Of a stretch of DNA of 64,000 nucleotides, positions 1 through 13,300 are shown piece after piece. This stretch comes from Paguma larvata. Its lineage: Eukaryota > Chordata > Mammalia > Carnivora > Viverridae. Below the pieces are notes generated by a model. The model saw only the letters and a program-made list of their open reading frames with translations. It searched no databases and was not told the DNA's origin. Every line of letters begins with the position of its first letter. The first letter of the stretch is position 1. The stretch spans positions 14,926,001-14,990,000 of the forward strand of contig CM057844.1 in NCBI GenBank assembly GCA_030068075.1. The letters are read 5' to 3'. The position numbers were made by a program, and so were the translations under genes.

Positions 1-180
1 AGTTTGTGAGTTCGAGCCCAGCGTCGGGAGCTGTCAGGGCTCTGTGCTGACAGCTCGGAGCCAGGAGCCTGCTTCGGATTCTGTGTCTCCCTCTGTCTCT
101 GCTCCTCCCCGACTCATGCTGTCTCTCAAAAATAAATAAATGCTTAAAAATTTTTAAAAAATAATAAAAAATAAATAAAC
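1..180 (+). mobile_element. Felid SINE (tRNA-derived), 5' part outside the window
   Basis: Begins within the SINE body (gtgagttcgagccc...), continues through gcttcggattctgtgtctcc and a pyrimidine-rich stretch, and ends in AATAAA-rich A tail. Confidence 0.9.
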
Positions 181-2499
181 TGGCCCCCTGGAATGATTCT
201 GATGCAAGCTGCTTGCAAACTGATCTTGGAGACACGCTGATTTAAAGCTACATCTGTCTGGTTCCGGTCACTCAGGTGTTTGTTCCCAGGAAACAATTGC
301 ACCCAAAGCCAGCTGGGACCACCTCCCCAATGAAACACCCCTCCCTGAGTGCCCAGCTTGCTGCCTTCAAGAGACACTGCTGGTCTTTCCTATCAGGTCT
401 CTCCTCCCCCACTCATTTCTCCGTTCCTGTTTCTCTCGTGTCTCCCACACCTACTCAGCTTTGCCAAGTCTTTGTTAACAGAAAGATTGGACAGTTGGTG
501 AGAAGAGAGTGATTATGGTTTAGAAGGCTTTCTCAGGCTGGAGAACAGAGTGTCCCCTGCCCCCTGAGGCAGCCTCACTGGGAGCTATTTCCCCAGACTG
601 GGGGAATCTTGCAAAGAAGCACGTTCAGAATTTAATTCAAATTCACCCACCCCCATCCCTCCATAGAAATCTGCCTATAGTTCATCTGACCTGGCTTTTC
701 CAGGCAGGTAGACCAGCAACCAGACACAGCATCTTTTTGTGCCCAGAGGCAGTTGTGTTTAAAACCACAGTTTTAAAAAAAATTACAGTTAAAGGGGTAA
801 TTCAGCATCTGTGGTTTCTCTCTCATCTCTGAGCTTGAGAGGAAATGCAGATACATGAGCCGCCATCTCAGCTTGCTATAGTCAGGTACAGGCGTTGCTG
901 TAAAATGCAGGACAATGGGAGTGGCCATGAACAGAGCCCAGGCTGAGATTGAGGGCTGAGTTAGTTCCTCTGGACGCCTTGTGTTAGCCACCCAGAGACC
1001 ACTGCACCTGCCCTCATCAGGAGGCTCCCCTTTATTCTACTGAGTTGATAAGAAAAAGGAAGGACTGAGAGAAATAAGGAAAGGATCAAAAAAATCAGGC
1101 TGAACTTGAGCTAAGCTAGTTTTAGGACAACTAGATAAAGATGCTGTGATTATAACAGTTATAATCATGGTAATGTGGCTTTATATACATACTGCGTATT
1201 GTAGGTAGAAAAGCCACTGAAATTTGAGAATTAAAGTTGGATCCTCGAAAGATTTAATTAATCAACTTAAACACAGGGATGTGGCAATGTGACAATACTG
1301 TAAAAAAAGCCAGGGCACTTGTTCTTTTTAGAATAACTTGTGTATGGGTGCCAGCCCTCCCCAATATACTCGAAGTTGTCAGTTTACCACTGTATACTCA
1401 GCACAGAGACTGTGTTCAGTAGATGCACAAAACCTGTTTGTTGAATAAATGACAATTCCAAAACTAATCATGAGTCCTATGTTTTGTGAAAGCAAAATTT
1501 TTAAAAGACACAAATTTCCTTTTGTAAAAGTAAATTAAAGAGATACAGAGTATTCAGAAGTTTGAGTTCGGTCTAAAAACTTTTTCTGAAGGGGTTACAA
1601 AGTGCAAGGATAACTAGACTGATACATCTAAGCATCCATTTCTCCCTATATTCCTGGGTGGTTCCAAATAAATGGGAAGTTTTAAAAAAAATACATAAGA
1701 CGCTAAAAAGGAAACAGCAATGTCAAGTTTGGGGCATGGGGTGATAAGATGGCAGGTGATTGAAGGTATCTCCTTTTCCTTGTGCAATGTTCCCACTGTC
1801 ATGAGGAATCAGGGCTTCTTCCTCACTGGTACCAAGCAGACACTGAAAAACGATGGTGCAGGGAAAAAGACTGACAGGTTGACAGCAGCAAACAAACAAG
1901 TAATGGAACAGCAATTGGCTGATACTTATCAAGATTTGCTGGGCTAATGAACTTCCAAGGACGTACTACTTTTAGCAGTTAAAGACTTGGGGAGATGAAC
2001 TCATGAGTTGCTCTCATATGATGGAGATGGTATGGGGGATGGAGAGATTCCCACCCTAACATCAGAGAAAAGAAGTTCTCCTACCCTTGCTCAAATTTTT
2101 CAGAAAAATGCTTATTTAGAAAGTGAATGAAATTCAAACTGTGTCCATTTCTCTAGAAAGTTTCAGCAAATTATATTTTACTTCAAATACAACTCAACCT
2201 AGGCTACCATGTTCAGACCAGCTTTTTAATCTGAAATGAAATGCCAAACTCAAGACCAGGAAGCATCAAAAACAATATTAGACCAATCATTCAAGAGGCG
2301 CCATTATTAAAACTATCTTTGTCAAAATAATTCCAAGTTTTTTCACCTGGAAAAACCAACCTCCCTCTTTTCACTTCCCTGCCCTTTCTTTGCTCTATTC
2401 TTACAGAAATGAAAGCCCACTTTCAACATTCCCCACTCTTCTCTAGATGCCAAAGAAACCATTTTAGTTTTTGTTTTCTTGTTTCAAGAAAGCAGTCAA
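181..2499. other. Intergenic DNA downstream of LAMP5
   Basis: No gene recognised. One short L2-like 3' end at 1385-1455; the remainder shows no repeat I can name. Short frames near 1720-1947 on both strands overlap each other and match nothing known. Confidence 0.6.
1385..1455 (+). mobile_element. L2-like 3' end fragment
   Basis: Resembles the L2 terminus (tactcagcacagagactgtg... ttgttgaataaatga). Confidence 0.55.
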
Positions 2500-3196
2500 A
2501 TGTTAGACAGTAGTGTGTTTTAATTCATTTTGAAATACAAACTCACATTATTGATTCTTCAGGTCCCCTTACTTGGACCTGACACATTATGAAGTCCAAA
2601 CAGTTCTGCATAGTTACATTAAACAGGTTCTTGTGCTGCAAAGTCACTGAGTGCAGGTAGCAGTGAAACATTCCCAAGACAATCACTAGACATGCAGAAT
2701 GCCAGCCAGAAGCAAGGATCACTTTCAGGGGTCTTGCTGTAGGGAGCATGAGGCTGTATTTTGTGTGCATTGACAACTCTATAAGGTAGGCCAAGGGAGC
2801 AAAGCACCCCCTATTTCTCTGAACCCAAAGGGGTGTCTTTCCAAAAGAAGTGTCTTTCAATCCCTAAATTTCAAGCCAGATACTCCTCTGAGTTGTATGT
2901 GTTGCTCTTTGGAGAGTCAAAGCCAAGCCACCATAAGCTTGAAGGCTGGCTGACCCCTCCCTCCTCATTCCCCAGAGTGGAGAGAACATCTGCCACTTAC
3001 CCCAAGAATCCAAATGAATCCCCCCCCCCCATCCTGGGTTTAAGCATGGACGCAGGCCAAGCAAGCCTTGGACACCCAGACCTGTTGCATTGTAGCTATG
3101 TTGGTGTATCCCATGTACAAGGTGGAAAAGTGCTTTTGTTTCTATACCTGATCCAGCTGGGGGAGGGGGACTTGGGGGCTGCCTGCCTAATGGCCC
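2500..3196 (-). other. LAMP5: LAMP5 3' UTR, probable extent
   Basis: Sequence directly after the LAMP5 stop on minus. The first poly(A) signal met is ATTAAA (complement of 2519-2524); I see no AATAAA between it and the stop. No repeat is visible. The end near 2500 is inferred from that signal, and longer transcripts are possible. Confidence 0.5.
2519..2524 (-). terminator. LAMP5: Candidate LAMP5 poly(A) signal ATTAAA
   Basis: ATTAAA on minus, about 670 nt after the stop codon, followed by a T-rich stretch (GCTTTCTTG) some 25-35 nt downstream. It is a common variant hexamer; assignment is by position only. Confidence 0.4.
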
Positions 3197-3375
3197 CTAG
3201 CCCATGTGCTTATACTGGGATCGGTCCCTAGGGATCTGAACCTGGTTGGCAGTCATTTTGTGGTGGATGTGGTAAATCGCCAGTGTTACCACAATGACGA
3301 GGCCTAGGATGAGCCCCAAAATCAGGGGCAAGGTTTCCTCCAACTGCTCCCGCTCATCCACTGGACACTTATGTT
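3197..3375 (-). CDS. LAMP5: LAMP5 coding exon 6 (membrane anchor, tail, stop)
   Basis: 179 nt after acceptor CCCATTTCAG. Codes the split Glu222, HKCPVDERE with Cys225, the transmembrane stretch ([20 protein letters not shown]), the tail ending RSQYKHMG and a TAG stop. This exon lies 11.8 kb from exon 5, so anchor and sorting tail are physically separated from the luminal exons. Confidence 0.97.
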
Positions 3376-4529
3376 CTGAAATGGGAAAGAAGAGAAAAAG
3401 CAATCAGCTCCTGTCAAAATATTTTAAATCACAAGTTCTCCTACCAAAGCGAAAAGGGAAATGGAGGTAAAGAGATTTCTCAAGGAACATTTGGGGGAGA
3501 CTCTTTTACTTAGAAATAATGTTTCCCCAACCAACCATAAGGATGAACCACTTAATATTTCTGCATAAGGTAAAATTAAAATGTATCAGTTAAACAGGGC
3601 AACACTCAGTCATTGGATTCCTGGCAGGTGCCAGCAAAACATCCAGAAGATTGATTTAAATTATCAGAGTTTCAGCATTAAACAAAACCACCATCATTTT
3701 TATTGTTGGCTTAATTTTTTAACTTTTTATTGAACTATATGTACACATATAGTTGAATTGCACACAATACAGAGCTTTCAAAAAGACTGAAAATATCAAG
3801 TGTTGGTAATGGTATGGAGCAATTAGAACTCTTATACATCATTAGTGGAAGATGGTACAACCTCTTGGTAAAACTGTCCAGTAATTTCTAATAAAAGGAA
3901 GTATACACCTACTTTATAACCCAGTATTCCATTCACAGGTGTTTACTTACGAATAATGAAAACACATGGGCACGAAAAGACTTGAGCGTAAGTGTTCACA
4001 GAAACTTTATTCTCAATAGCCTAAAACTGGAAACAACCCAAATGTCCATCAAAATGGAATGGAAAAACAATGGAATATCAATCAATAATAAAAAGGAATG
4101 TATAAAAAGGAATGAACACATAACAAAATGGATGAATCTCAAAAATATTATGTTCAACAAAAACTCTAAGATACAAAGAGTCCATACTACATGATTCCAT
4201 TTGTATGAGTTCAAGAACAGGCAAAACTAAGTCTGTGGTGATTGAAATCATAAAAGTGCTTACATATGGGGACCAGGACAGGGAACTTTCAGGTGTGATG
4301 GAAATATTCTGTATTTTGATCTAGGTAAGGGTTACGTGGTTGGAAGTACAGGTAAAAATGCATCAAGCTATAGGGTGCCTGGGTGGCTCAGCTGGTTAAG
4401 CGTCTGACTTCGGCTCAGGTCATGATCTCATGGTCCATGTGTTTGAGCCCCTCTCGTTGGGCTCTGTGCTGATAGCACAGAGCCCAGAGCCTTCTTCAGA
4501 ATTTGTCTCGCTTTCTCTCTGTGCCCCTC

Positions 4530-4574
<45 letters not shown>

Positions 4575-7278
4575 AATAAACATTTAAAAAATGTGTTAAG
4601 CTAAATACTTCAGATTTGTGCGTTTTGATATATGTAAATTATACTACAATTTTAAAAAAGAGAGTGCAGAAGTTAATGAATTTTCACAAATGAACATCCT
4701 ATATAACCAGCACCTAGATCAAGAAAGAAAATTTTACCAGCACGTTGGTGTTGACTCCATTTTACCCTCTTACCCTCAAGACAGTTTAATAGCCCTATGC
4801 CTCCTTTTTTACCTAGAACCAGAAAAACAATTTTGGGGCAATGTGGTGGTCAATAGTTTGTAGAGCTGAGCAGAACTACGTTCCTAGAAACCGGGACAAG
4901 TTTGCTCAGGCTCCTTTTGTCTTTGTAGGTAACTGGTGGCCCCTTCACCAAACTCATGAGCCACAACTGGAGAAAACAGGCTTTAGATATCTGTTCATAA
5001 ATCCAAGTTTTTAAGTCAGGGTGACCCAATAAACACTTATTGAGCACTGACTGAGTGCCTGGCTCCTCTATGTTGACACAATCCTTCCTCTCACCTCTCC
5101 TGAGGCCAGCAGAAAGGAGAATAAGGCCTAAGGGTATTCTATTAATTAGAGTCTGAAAGATTGCAGGCAAACATACAGCTTTTGAAAAGCTGTATACTTG
5201 GGGCACCTGGGTTGAGCATCCAACTCTTGATTTTGACTCAGGTATGATATCATTGTCATGAGATTGAGTCCCAAGTCAGGCTCCGAGCTGGGTGTGTAGC
5301 CTGCTTACAATTGTCTCTTCTACTCCCTCCGCCCCTCTCCCCACTCATGCACACTCTCTGTCTCTCTCTCTCAAAATATAAAAATAAAATAAAGTCTGTA
5401 TACTTAACATGCATGGTTCCTAAATCAACTTTCAGCTCTAAGCACAAAAATTTTCTCATTTAATCCCCATGACAACCCCATGAGATAAATACTGTTATTA
5501 TACCCATTACTCCAAAAGTAGAATGAGGCTAAGTAATTTTCCCAGGGGAAATGAAGCCCCAACTTGAATTCCAACAGTCTAACTCAACAGCAAAATCAGA
5601 GGAGCACTTAGCAGACATGATCTATAGGTAGAGTTAGGGTGAGGTCAGTGGCAGAACTGACCTACTTGGCATTTAAAGGCTACAGAATCACAAGGGCGGA
5701 AGGGCAGGAAGAGGGCTTCTGGGCTTTGTGGCTGTGTGTACTGATCACGGAGGTACGTTAAATTTCTGAAAATTTAGTGAGGGACATACTTATTACTAAG
5801 AGGTATGAGGGTACTATTAGGCGGGGGATGGATACGTTGTTTTTTCTAGATTGTAGCGATGGCTTCATAGGTGTATTCCTAAGTCAATATTTCTCATATT
5901 ATACACTTAAATATGTGAAGTTTATTGTATTTCAATTACAACCTGAACAAAAGTGTTTAAAATAAATATGTAAACATACACATATGTACATACCCAATTG
6001 AAAAAAAGAAGAGATTTTCTTTTTACAAAGATTTTTAAAAAGACATTTTGACAAATGTTAAGGAAGGGTTAAGGACCTATTATTAGCACTAAACTAAGCA
6101 TTTCTCTTTATTACAATCAGAAGGACTAAAAAGAATCAGTAGGGGACTTTTCTTTTTCACTATTTGATTCAATTCTAATGAGTCCCACAGTTTGAGTATC
6201 AGCCTGCAGCCCAACATACCCATTTCCCCTGGGGAAAATCTTACAACTGTTACAAGCTGCAACAGGGACAGCTATGGGTCCAGAGCTCCATACCCAGAAG
6301 GCTGATTTTTCCCCCATGATACCACACTCCCTCTTTGAAGAGAAAAAATGAGTAGAAATGGGATTTCCTGTGGTAGGGATTTTATTAACAACAAAGGCTA
6401 TTTTTTTTCCTCAACACGCTATTGCCTGTGTAATGTTAACATAGTTGTGGACTTTGCTTATTTTCCATGCACTAGCCCCAAACTTACACCCTGATAGTCA
6501 TAACATGTCCCTTTCAAGCACACCTGACTGTAGCTAATGAGGTAAATTTGGGAAAGCCCCTAGGCCACCTAGGGATGGGGCCTGGTTGCCAGGAGAACTA
6601 ACCTTGTGATCAGAAAGTTGGAACTTTCAGTTCCACTCCCCTCATTTCTAGGGAGGGGAAAGTGGCTGGAACTTGAGTTCAATTGCCAATGGCCAATGAT
6701 TTAGCCAATTGTGCCAATGTAATGAAGCCTCAATTAAAACCCCAAAGGACGGGATTCAGAGAGCTTCTGGTCAGTAAACACATGGAGATTTGGGAAGAGC
6801 TGTGGGCTTGGAAAGAGCATGGAAGTTCCTCTATCTTTCCCTGTATCTTGCCCTATGCATCTCTTACATATAACTGTTCTTGAGTTATATCCCTTTATAA
6901 TAAACTGGTAATCTAGTGAGAAAAGTACTTCTCTGAGTTCTGTGAGCCTCTCTAGAATTCAAGGAGAAAGTCATGGAAACCTTTAATAGCAAGTTGATCG
7001 GAAGCCCAGGTGACAGCCTGGACTTGCAATTGATATCTGGAGTGGAGATGGGGAGCAGTCTTGTAAGACAGAGCCCATAACCTGTGGGATTTGATGGTAT
7101 CTTCAGGTAGACAGTGTCAGCAGTGAGTTGAATTGTAGAACACCCAGCTGCTATCAGAGAATTGCTCAGTGGTTGGGAAAAACACCCACACATCAGAACT
7201 GGTATCAGAATCATACTGCCCCAAGAATTATCTTTCTTTTAACTTTTAAAATAATTTTTTTACAAATATTTCTTTATT

Positions 7279-7320
<42 letters not shown>

Positions 7321-10300
7321 AGACAGAGCTTGAGCAGAGGAGGGACAGAGAGAGAAGGAGAGACACAGAATCCAGGCTTTGAGCTGTCAGCACAGAGCCC
7401 AATGTGGGACTCGAACTCAAAAGCTGCGAGATAATGACCTGAGCCAAAGTCAGATGCTTAACCAACTGAGCCTCCCAGGTGTGCCCCAGGGTAGTATCTT
7501 TAAATGGATAATAACTTTGGTGTAGTTATGGGGGAATAACATCTCATATCCCATTCTTAAAGGAAGGCAGAGGAGAAAAGCATAATATATTCTGACAAAA
7601 AAAATTAATGGTTAAAATACCATTGTGGTTTAGTTCCTTTTTGTTTTTTGTTTTTTATTCAAGTGTAGTTAACATACAGTGTTATATTAGTTTCAGGTGT
7701 ATAATATAGCAATTCAAAAATTCTATACATCACTCAGTGCTCCTCATGATAAGTGTACTCTTAATCCCCATCACCTATTTCACCCATCAACTACCCATTT
7801 GCCCTCTGGTAACCACCAGTTTGTTCTCTATAGTTATGAGTCTGTTTTTGGTTTGTCTCTTTTTTTCTTTGTTCATTTGTTTTATTTCTTAAATTCCACA
7901 TGTGAGTGAGATCGTATGGTATTTATCTTTCTTTGACTTATTTCACTTAGCATTATACTTGTGGGTTACTTCTTAAAAATTATTTTTTGTGCCTTAGAAA
8001 AAAACCTGAACTAAACCCACCACAGAAAGAGGTATATAAAGGGAGCATTAAACTATGGACATATCAAAAAAATCATGAAAAATCTTGAACCCCAGTCCTC
8101 ATCCATCCACATCCACTAAGTGGTCAAATAAGGGGACATTCCTGAGTCTGTCATCCCTTATCCACCATTTCAAAATCCACAAACCTCTGGAAGTCCAAAG
8201 CACTTTGTATCACCAACACTTGACTTAAACTAATGTAGGGTGCTCGTGATTCTCATGTATCCTACTTAGCATGAAGATTCATGTGTTTCACTGCAGGGAA
8301 CATATATATTAATATATTTGATTACAGGGGACTGCCTGCACTCTTCTGGGGTTTTTCCATAATATATGGAGTATGCACTGTATTATCTTGCTGAAGTCTG
8401 AAATATCCTGAACTCTGAAACCCATCTATCTCCAAGGGTTTTAAGTGAGAGACTGTGAGCTCATACAAGAGGTACACACATTCCACATTCAGGCTCAAGC
8501 CGGTGTTTTCAAACTCTTCCTCTGACCCAGAGGGAAAACAATGTTTTACATTACAACTCAGAACACAGGTAGACACACATAACCAAAACCAGGGTTTCAC
8601 AAAACAATATTTATCCTGACCCTATACATCTAATAACTTCCACTCCAGTCTATTCTCTTTAACTTAAAACGGTGCTGGCCATGACTCACTAAGGCAGAGG
8701 TGCCATCTTTTTTTGTACCAGTAATGATGAAACTGTCATGCTTTCTCAGAATCATGCTTACAAATGCGTAAAGATAAGACACACAGAATTATGAAGGAAA
8801 TAGATTACACTGAAATTCAGTTAACAAAATATATTTAAATAAGTTGGGAGATAGCAATATGTGTACTCTTTTCTTAGTACACATACTGTCTGGGATTGCA
8901 AAGTAATAAAAAGCATCATTGTTACTTTGCAAGATCTACACAAGCAAATGTGGGATGAAAATATCACGGTTTTTATTGGTGAGAAAGTTACTACAAATTA
9001 TTCATTAATTATTACCACTAATACTACTGTGGGTTGTTATCTACATTTATGATTGAAGGGAATGTCAAAAGTTAGAAATTGGTGAAAATAAAGATGTAAA
9101 TTTTTCCCACTGAAAATTCACACACTCTCAGAATTCTATCCACAACCCTTAGGAACTCCAGGGTTAAGATCCTGTGCAATAAACTGATTATAACCCACAG
9201 ATTATAAAACAGGAAAGCTCTAGATGTGTGCCTAGGAGAAGAACGTCTTTTTGGCTTAGCACACACTGAATCTGGCTTTGGATGCTCAGAGACCCCTAAT
9301 TCCCTGGTCATCTCCACAAGTCTTGAGGGTCCCTCGTGCTTCTGCCCTGGCTGGGCTCAGAGTTCTCAAGGGCACAAAACAGAGCCTGAAGAAGATGGCA
9401 TATGGTTGCAAAAGACAACAACTAGTCTAGTCATTGGAAAGAACCAGATGAAGACAAATCAGACAGGAGAGGGTTAATCTGTTGCCAGCTGCCAGTTGCC
9501 AAATAAGGTACCCCCAACCATAAATCAAATGCTACTGAAATTCTGATTCATCTTCAGTTCTTGTTTTTAGTCCATGTTTTCTTTTATTCACCTGTTTATT
9601 TGATGACCACCATTTTTTGTATGTTTGATGGTTTGATGACCATCTCAATGGTGTATTTACTCCCTGAGGCTAACCAACTACAAGAACTCTTTATTGTACC
9701 CCAAATGAAAGCACTGAGATGAGCAGTGGGCAAAAAGGCAAGCTAATTGCTTTCTCAAGCTCTGCTAACACCCCAGACTGTTCCCATTCAAGAAAGGGGC
9801 TGGCTGGGCTTCCTCTGCTTTCTGACAGGGCAGCTGGAGGGAGGGGTTTGCCTCTTTTCTCTGGGCTGGTTCTGGACTTCTGAAACCTCAGCAAAATATA
9901 TTTTGCATATTGAGAAACAGAATGAGTGGGCTTTGGAGACCTTTGGCAGATACTCTCAGTAGCAATTAAAATAAGATAATAAAGCAATTGTTGATTGATG
10001 CCATTGTGTACCAGGCACATGACATGCACAAGAAAGGGTTGTATAAACTCTCACAATCTTATAAACTCTGCCAGGGCAGGAACTTTCATATATCCCAGAA
10101 CCTACATGTAGCAGACCTATCCAGACAGAGTCCTTGGCAGTCACCTTTCCCACACATTGCAAAGGGTTTTGCCTACAAGCAGTTTAGAAGTCTCAGAGAG
10201 TCAATGCTTCTCCCCCACCCCCAGCAGCCATCAGTGGTGGATAAAAGTTGGTGGGTAAATGTCATTGTTCCCACCTCTCAGGCTGGATAACTCTGACATT

Positions 10301-13300
10301 TGTTCTAAACTCTCGGGGGTTCCAGTATTGTCAGCCCCAGCTGCCCACAACAGAAACCTGCTCACTAATGCACCTGTACTGGTTGCCTTGCCTTCCTATC
10401 TATCTTACCTCCCCAACCCTCTCCCAGTGCTTTCTAGAACCACCTCCTAAAAAACTAATTGCACTTACATACTTGCAAAGGATCTGCTCCTTGGAGAACC
10501 CAGCCTAAAACACTATGTTCCAGGAAAGTACCAGGAACACTGAATTCTACAACTGGCTAGCTACACAGTCTTACCCTGGGGCTCCACATTCCAGCCCTTG
10601 ACAAGGTTCTCAGCAGTGTTCATAATGGGATTATCTCCCCCCAGATGCTTACCCAGGAGACCCTGAGGAGGAACTACTAATTCTGGGAGTTGCTAAGTAA
10701 ATCACAGGTCTACACAATGCTGTGGATCAGCAGCAGCTAAGCCTTCCTGCATGTGGCAGCCAGCCCCGGGGTGCCCTAGTGAGGGCTGGTTTACAGAGAA
10801 AGGTAAGGCACGATCATTTCCACTAAAAGACAGATCTGGTTAAAACACAGATCAAGTGGCATCTTCCAATCATGCTGTTAGGAACACTAATAAAAAGCTC
10901 ATGAATTCAGGGTACTCGACAACCTTTGTAAAGGTGCCTCTTGGGCGCACATGTTTTTATTAGGAACAGCTGAGGCTGTGAGTAAGGGCACAAGATCTGA
11001 CACCCAAAGACAGGCTCTTGTCCCAGCCCTAGTAGCCACTAGGAGGGCAGACTTCACCAATGACTTCACTTCTCTGAACCTCGGTTTCTCCACGATCATC
11101 TGGAATCTCAGGTTTGTTCGTTTGCTTGTTTTTCCCCCTTGAGAATTAAAGAGGGACCAGCCTATATGTGGTCAACTTTAAGTGCCTTTTAAACCTGAAT
11201 CTTTAGTAAAGGGAAACAGAGACTGGGTGCCTGGGTAGCTCAGTCAGTTGAGTGTCTGACTCTTGATTTCAGCTCAGGTTATGATTCCACAGTTTGTGGG
11301 TTCAAGCCCTGCATCAAGCTCTGAGCTGACAATGCAGAACCTGCTTAGGACTTTCTGTCTTCCTCTCTCTCTGCCCCTCCCCTGCTCATTCTCTCTCTCT
11401 CCCCCCCCCACCCCATCCCTCAAAATAAATAATATACTCTTTAAATTTTTTTAAATAAGGGGAACAGAGATACCCTTTTCATGCTGTTATGTTTCTTTTG
11501 TAATTATGCGTAAAAGTGGCCTTTAATTCGAGCCATTAAAATTCTCAGGTTGATCTGTTATTTATCAGTGATACAATCCTCATCCATCACAGGCAGGAAT
11601 CTCCTGGGGCCCTGCAAAGGGACACTCTATTTGTGGAAGGACACGTTAATCAACCCCAACTGAGAAACATGAGGTGCTTTGAACTGCAGGCTGGTAGTTG
11701 CCTTACAAGTGTATTGGTTATAGAAATGAGCCAAAGTAGCCTCTGTGTATTGGCCCCTAAGTGGCTTATTTCTTCACTGCAGGTTGAGACCATTAGCTAG
11801 AAAGCCTATCCTGCCAAACTCAAATTTTTACATATCTAATTATTTAAAAACCAGCCCAAACAAGCACATTTTTAGCCATTTAGAGCCTGCCTACTTTGCA
11901 TTCCAAACTTCACCCAACAGCTGTTACCCATTGATAAGATAGGCCTTAGCCCCTGCTGCCCCTCAAAGCTCTCTGACCCAGAGACTCCTTACTGTGCTGC
12001 TGAGCCATATATTCTAGGCACATAATTCCTATACCAGGTACACCTCTCCCTTCCAGGAGGTCCTTTGCTCTCCTCACTTCTGGATGGTCTCATGCTCTGA
12101 TCTGCTCTTATGCAACCCTGTGCAAGCACCACCCAATAAAGTTAGTGTATTATTGCCTCTCAAGGTCATATCTTTTCCTTGACCAGCTCAAGATCCCTCA
12201 ACCCCCACCTAGAGTATTCCACAGACCAGCAGCATCACCAGGGAGCTTGCTAGAAATGGAGCATCTTGGGCCCCGCCCCCAGACCTACTGAACCAGACTC
12301 TGCATGTTAACAAGATTACCACAGTAGTGCACAATGCAGCTGAAGATTCGTGTGCACACTGCAGTTGGAGATATGCTGGGCTAAGAGACTTCTGTTGAGG
12401 ATCAGCATAGTAGCTGAGCCCACTAAAGGGATTTAAGTGATAAAGATGTCAACCCTGATTTGATCTGCTCTCAGCACTGAGAGTATCCAGTAATCTATTT
12501 CACTGACCCTTTCTTGCTTTTCTTAGAGACTATTAAACAGGCAGGTGTGAAACTTCAGACTGCCAGTATGACGCCCTTACACAGGGAATAGTTTCTTCAT
12601 TGGAAACCCTTTGGCTATAGATCCTGCACACACCTGCCAAACACACATATATATCCCTCCAGTGGATGTGCAGTTATAAGACCAGATACTTCCCCCTCCC
12701 CCACTCGGGTGCAGGTTACTCATCCAGAGCCTCCTGAGCTTCTTTTCAGGGAAAGCAGGGGCAGGGGACAAGTCCCAGGTCCCAAAAAGCCACTTAAAAG
12801 GAATCTTTTGGATTCCACCAAATCAAATCAAATGATCCCTTACAAAACACAGTGGGAGGCAGGTGCTGAGAGGCACAAATGGGAGGAGTCAGGAACAAAG
12901 GAACCCCTGCCACACAAAGGCACACGGATCCAGTGAGTGATTCTGAATGAGGCTTGCCTCCTCCCAGGAGCAGGAGCTTTGAGCCCCAGGGTACCATATA
13001 GGAGGGGACATCCTAATTATTACCCAGAAAAGCCTGGGTGAGACAAGTGCAGTTTGCTTGTGCTTAATAATACATCTGCATTTAGAAAGTTCTATATGCT
13101 TGCAAACTCTCTAAGTCTCCCCAGGAACCATGCCCATCTAGGACCTGGAAGTGAATAAAACCTGTTTTTCAAACAAGAGATGCCATTACATCCATGCTAT
13201 GAACTTCACTGATTTTCAGGAAACTAGCTCTGGTCCTGATTCAGTGCTCATTTACTCTAATTTTGTATACCATCAATGAGATTTTGTTTCTCAGTTTGTA

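Noticed and set aside
1720..1947. 75-codon frame on plus downstream of LAMP5
   Set aside because: Overlaps a similar frame on minus, no known relative and no splice or promoter context.
4372..4445. tRNA-like sequence at SINE heads
   Set aside because: The tRNA-like heads are parts of SINE copies with CT-rich bodies and A tails; none folds as a free-standing intact tRNA gene by eye.
8085..8245. Possible DNA-transposon remnant (cttatccaccatttcaaaat, tccacaaacctctggaagtc)
   Set aside because: Resembles an old repeat family, but the match by eye is too weak to list.
9570..9650. Repeated 'ttgatgaccac' / 'tttgatgaccatc' words
   Set aside because: Two imperfect copies 35 bp apart only; not enough to call a tandem repeat.
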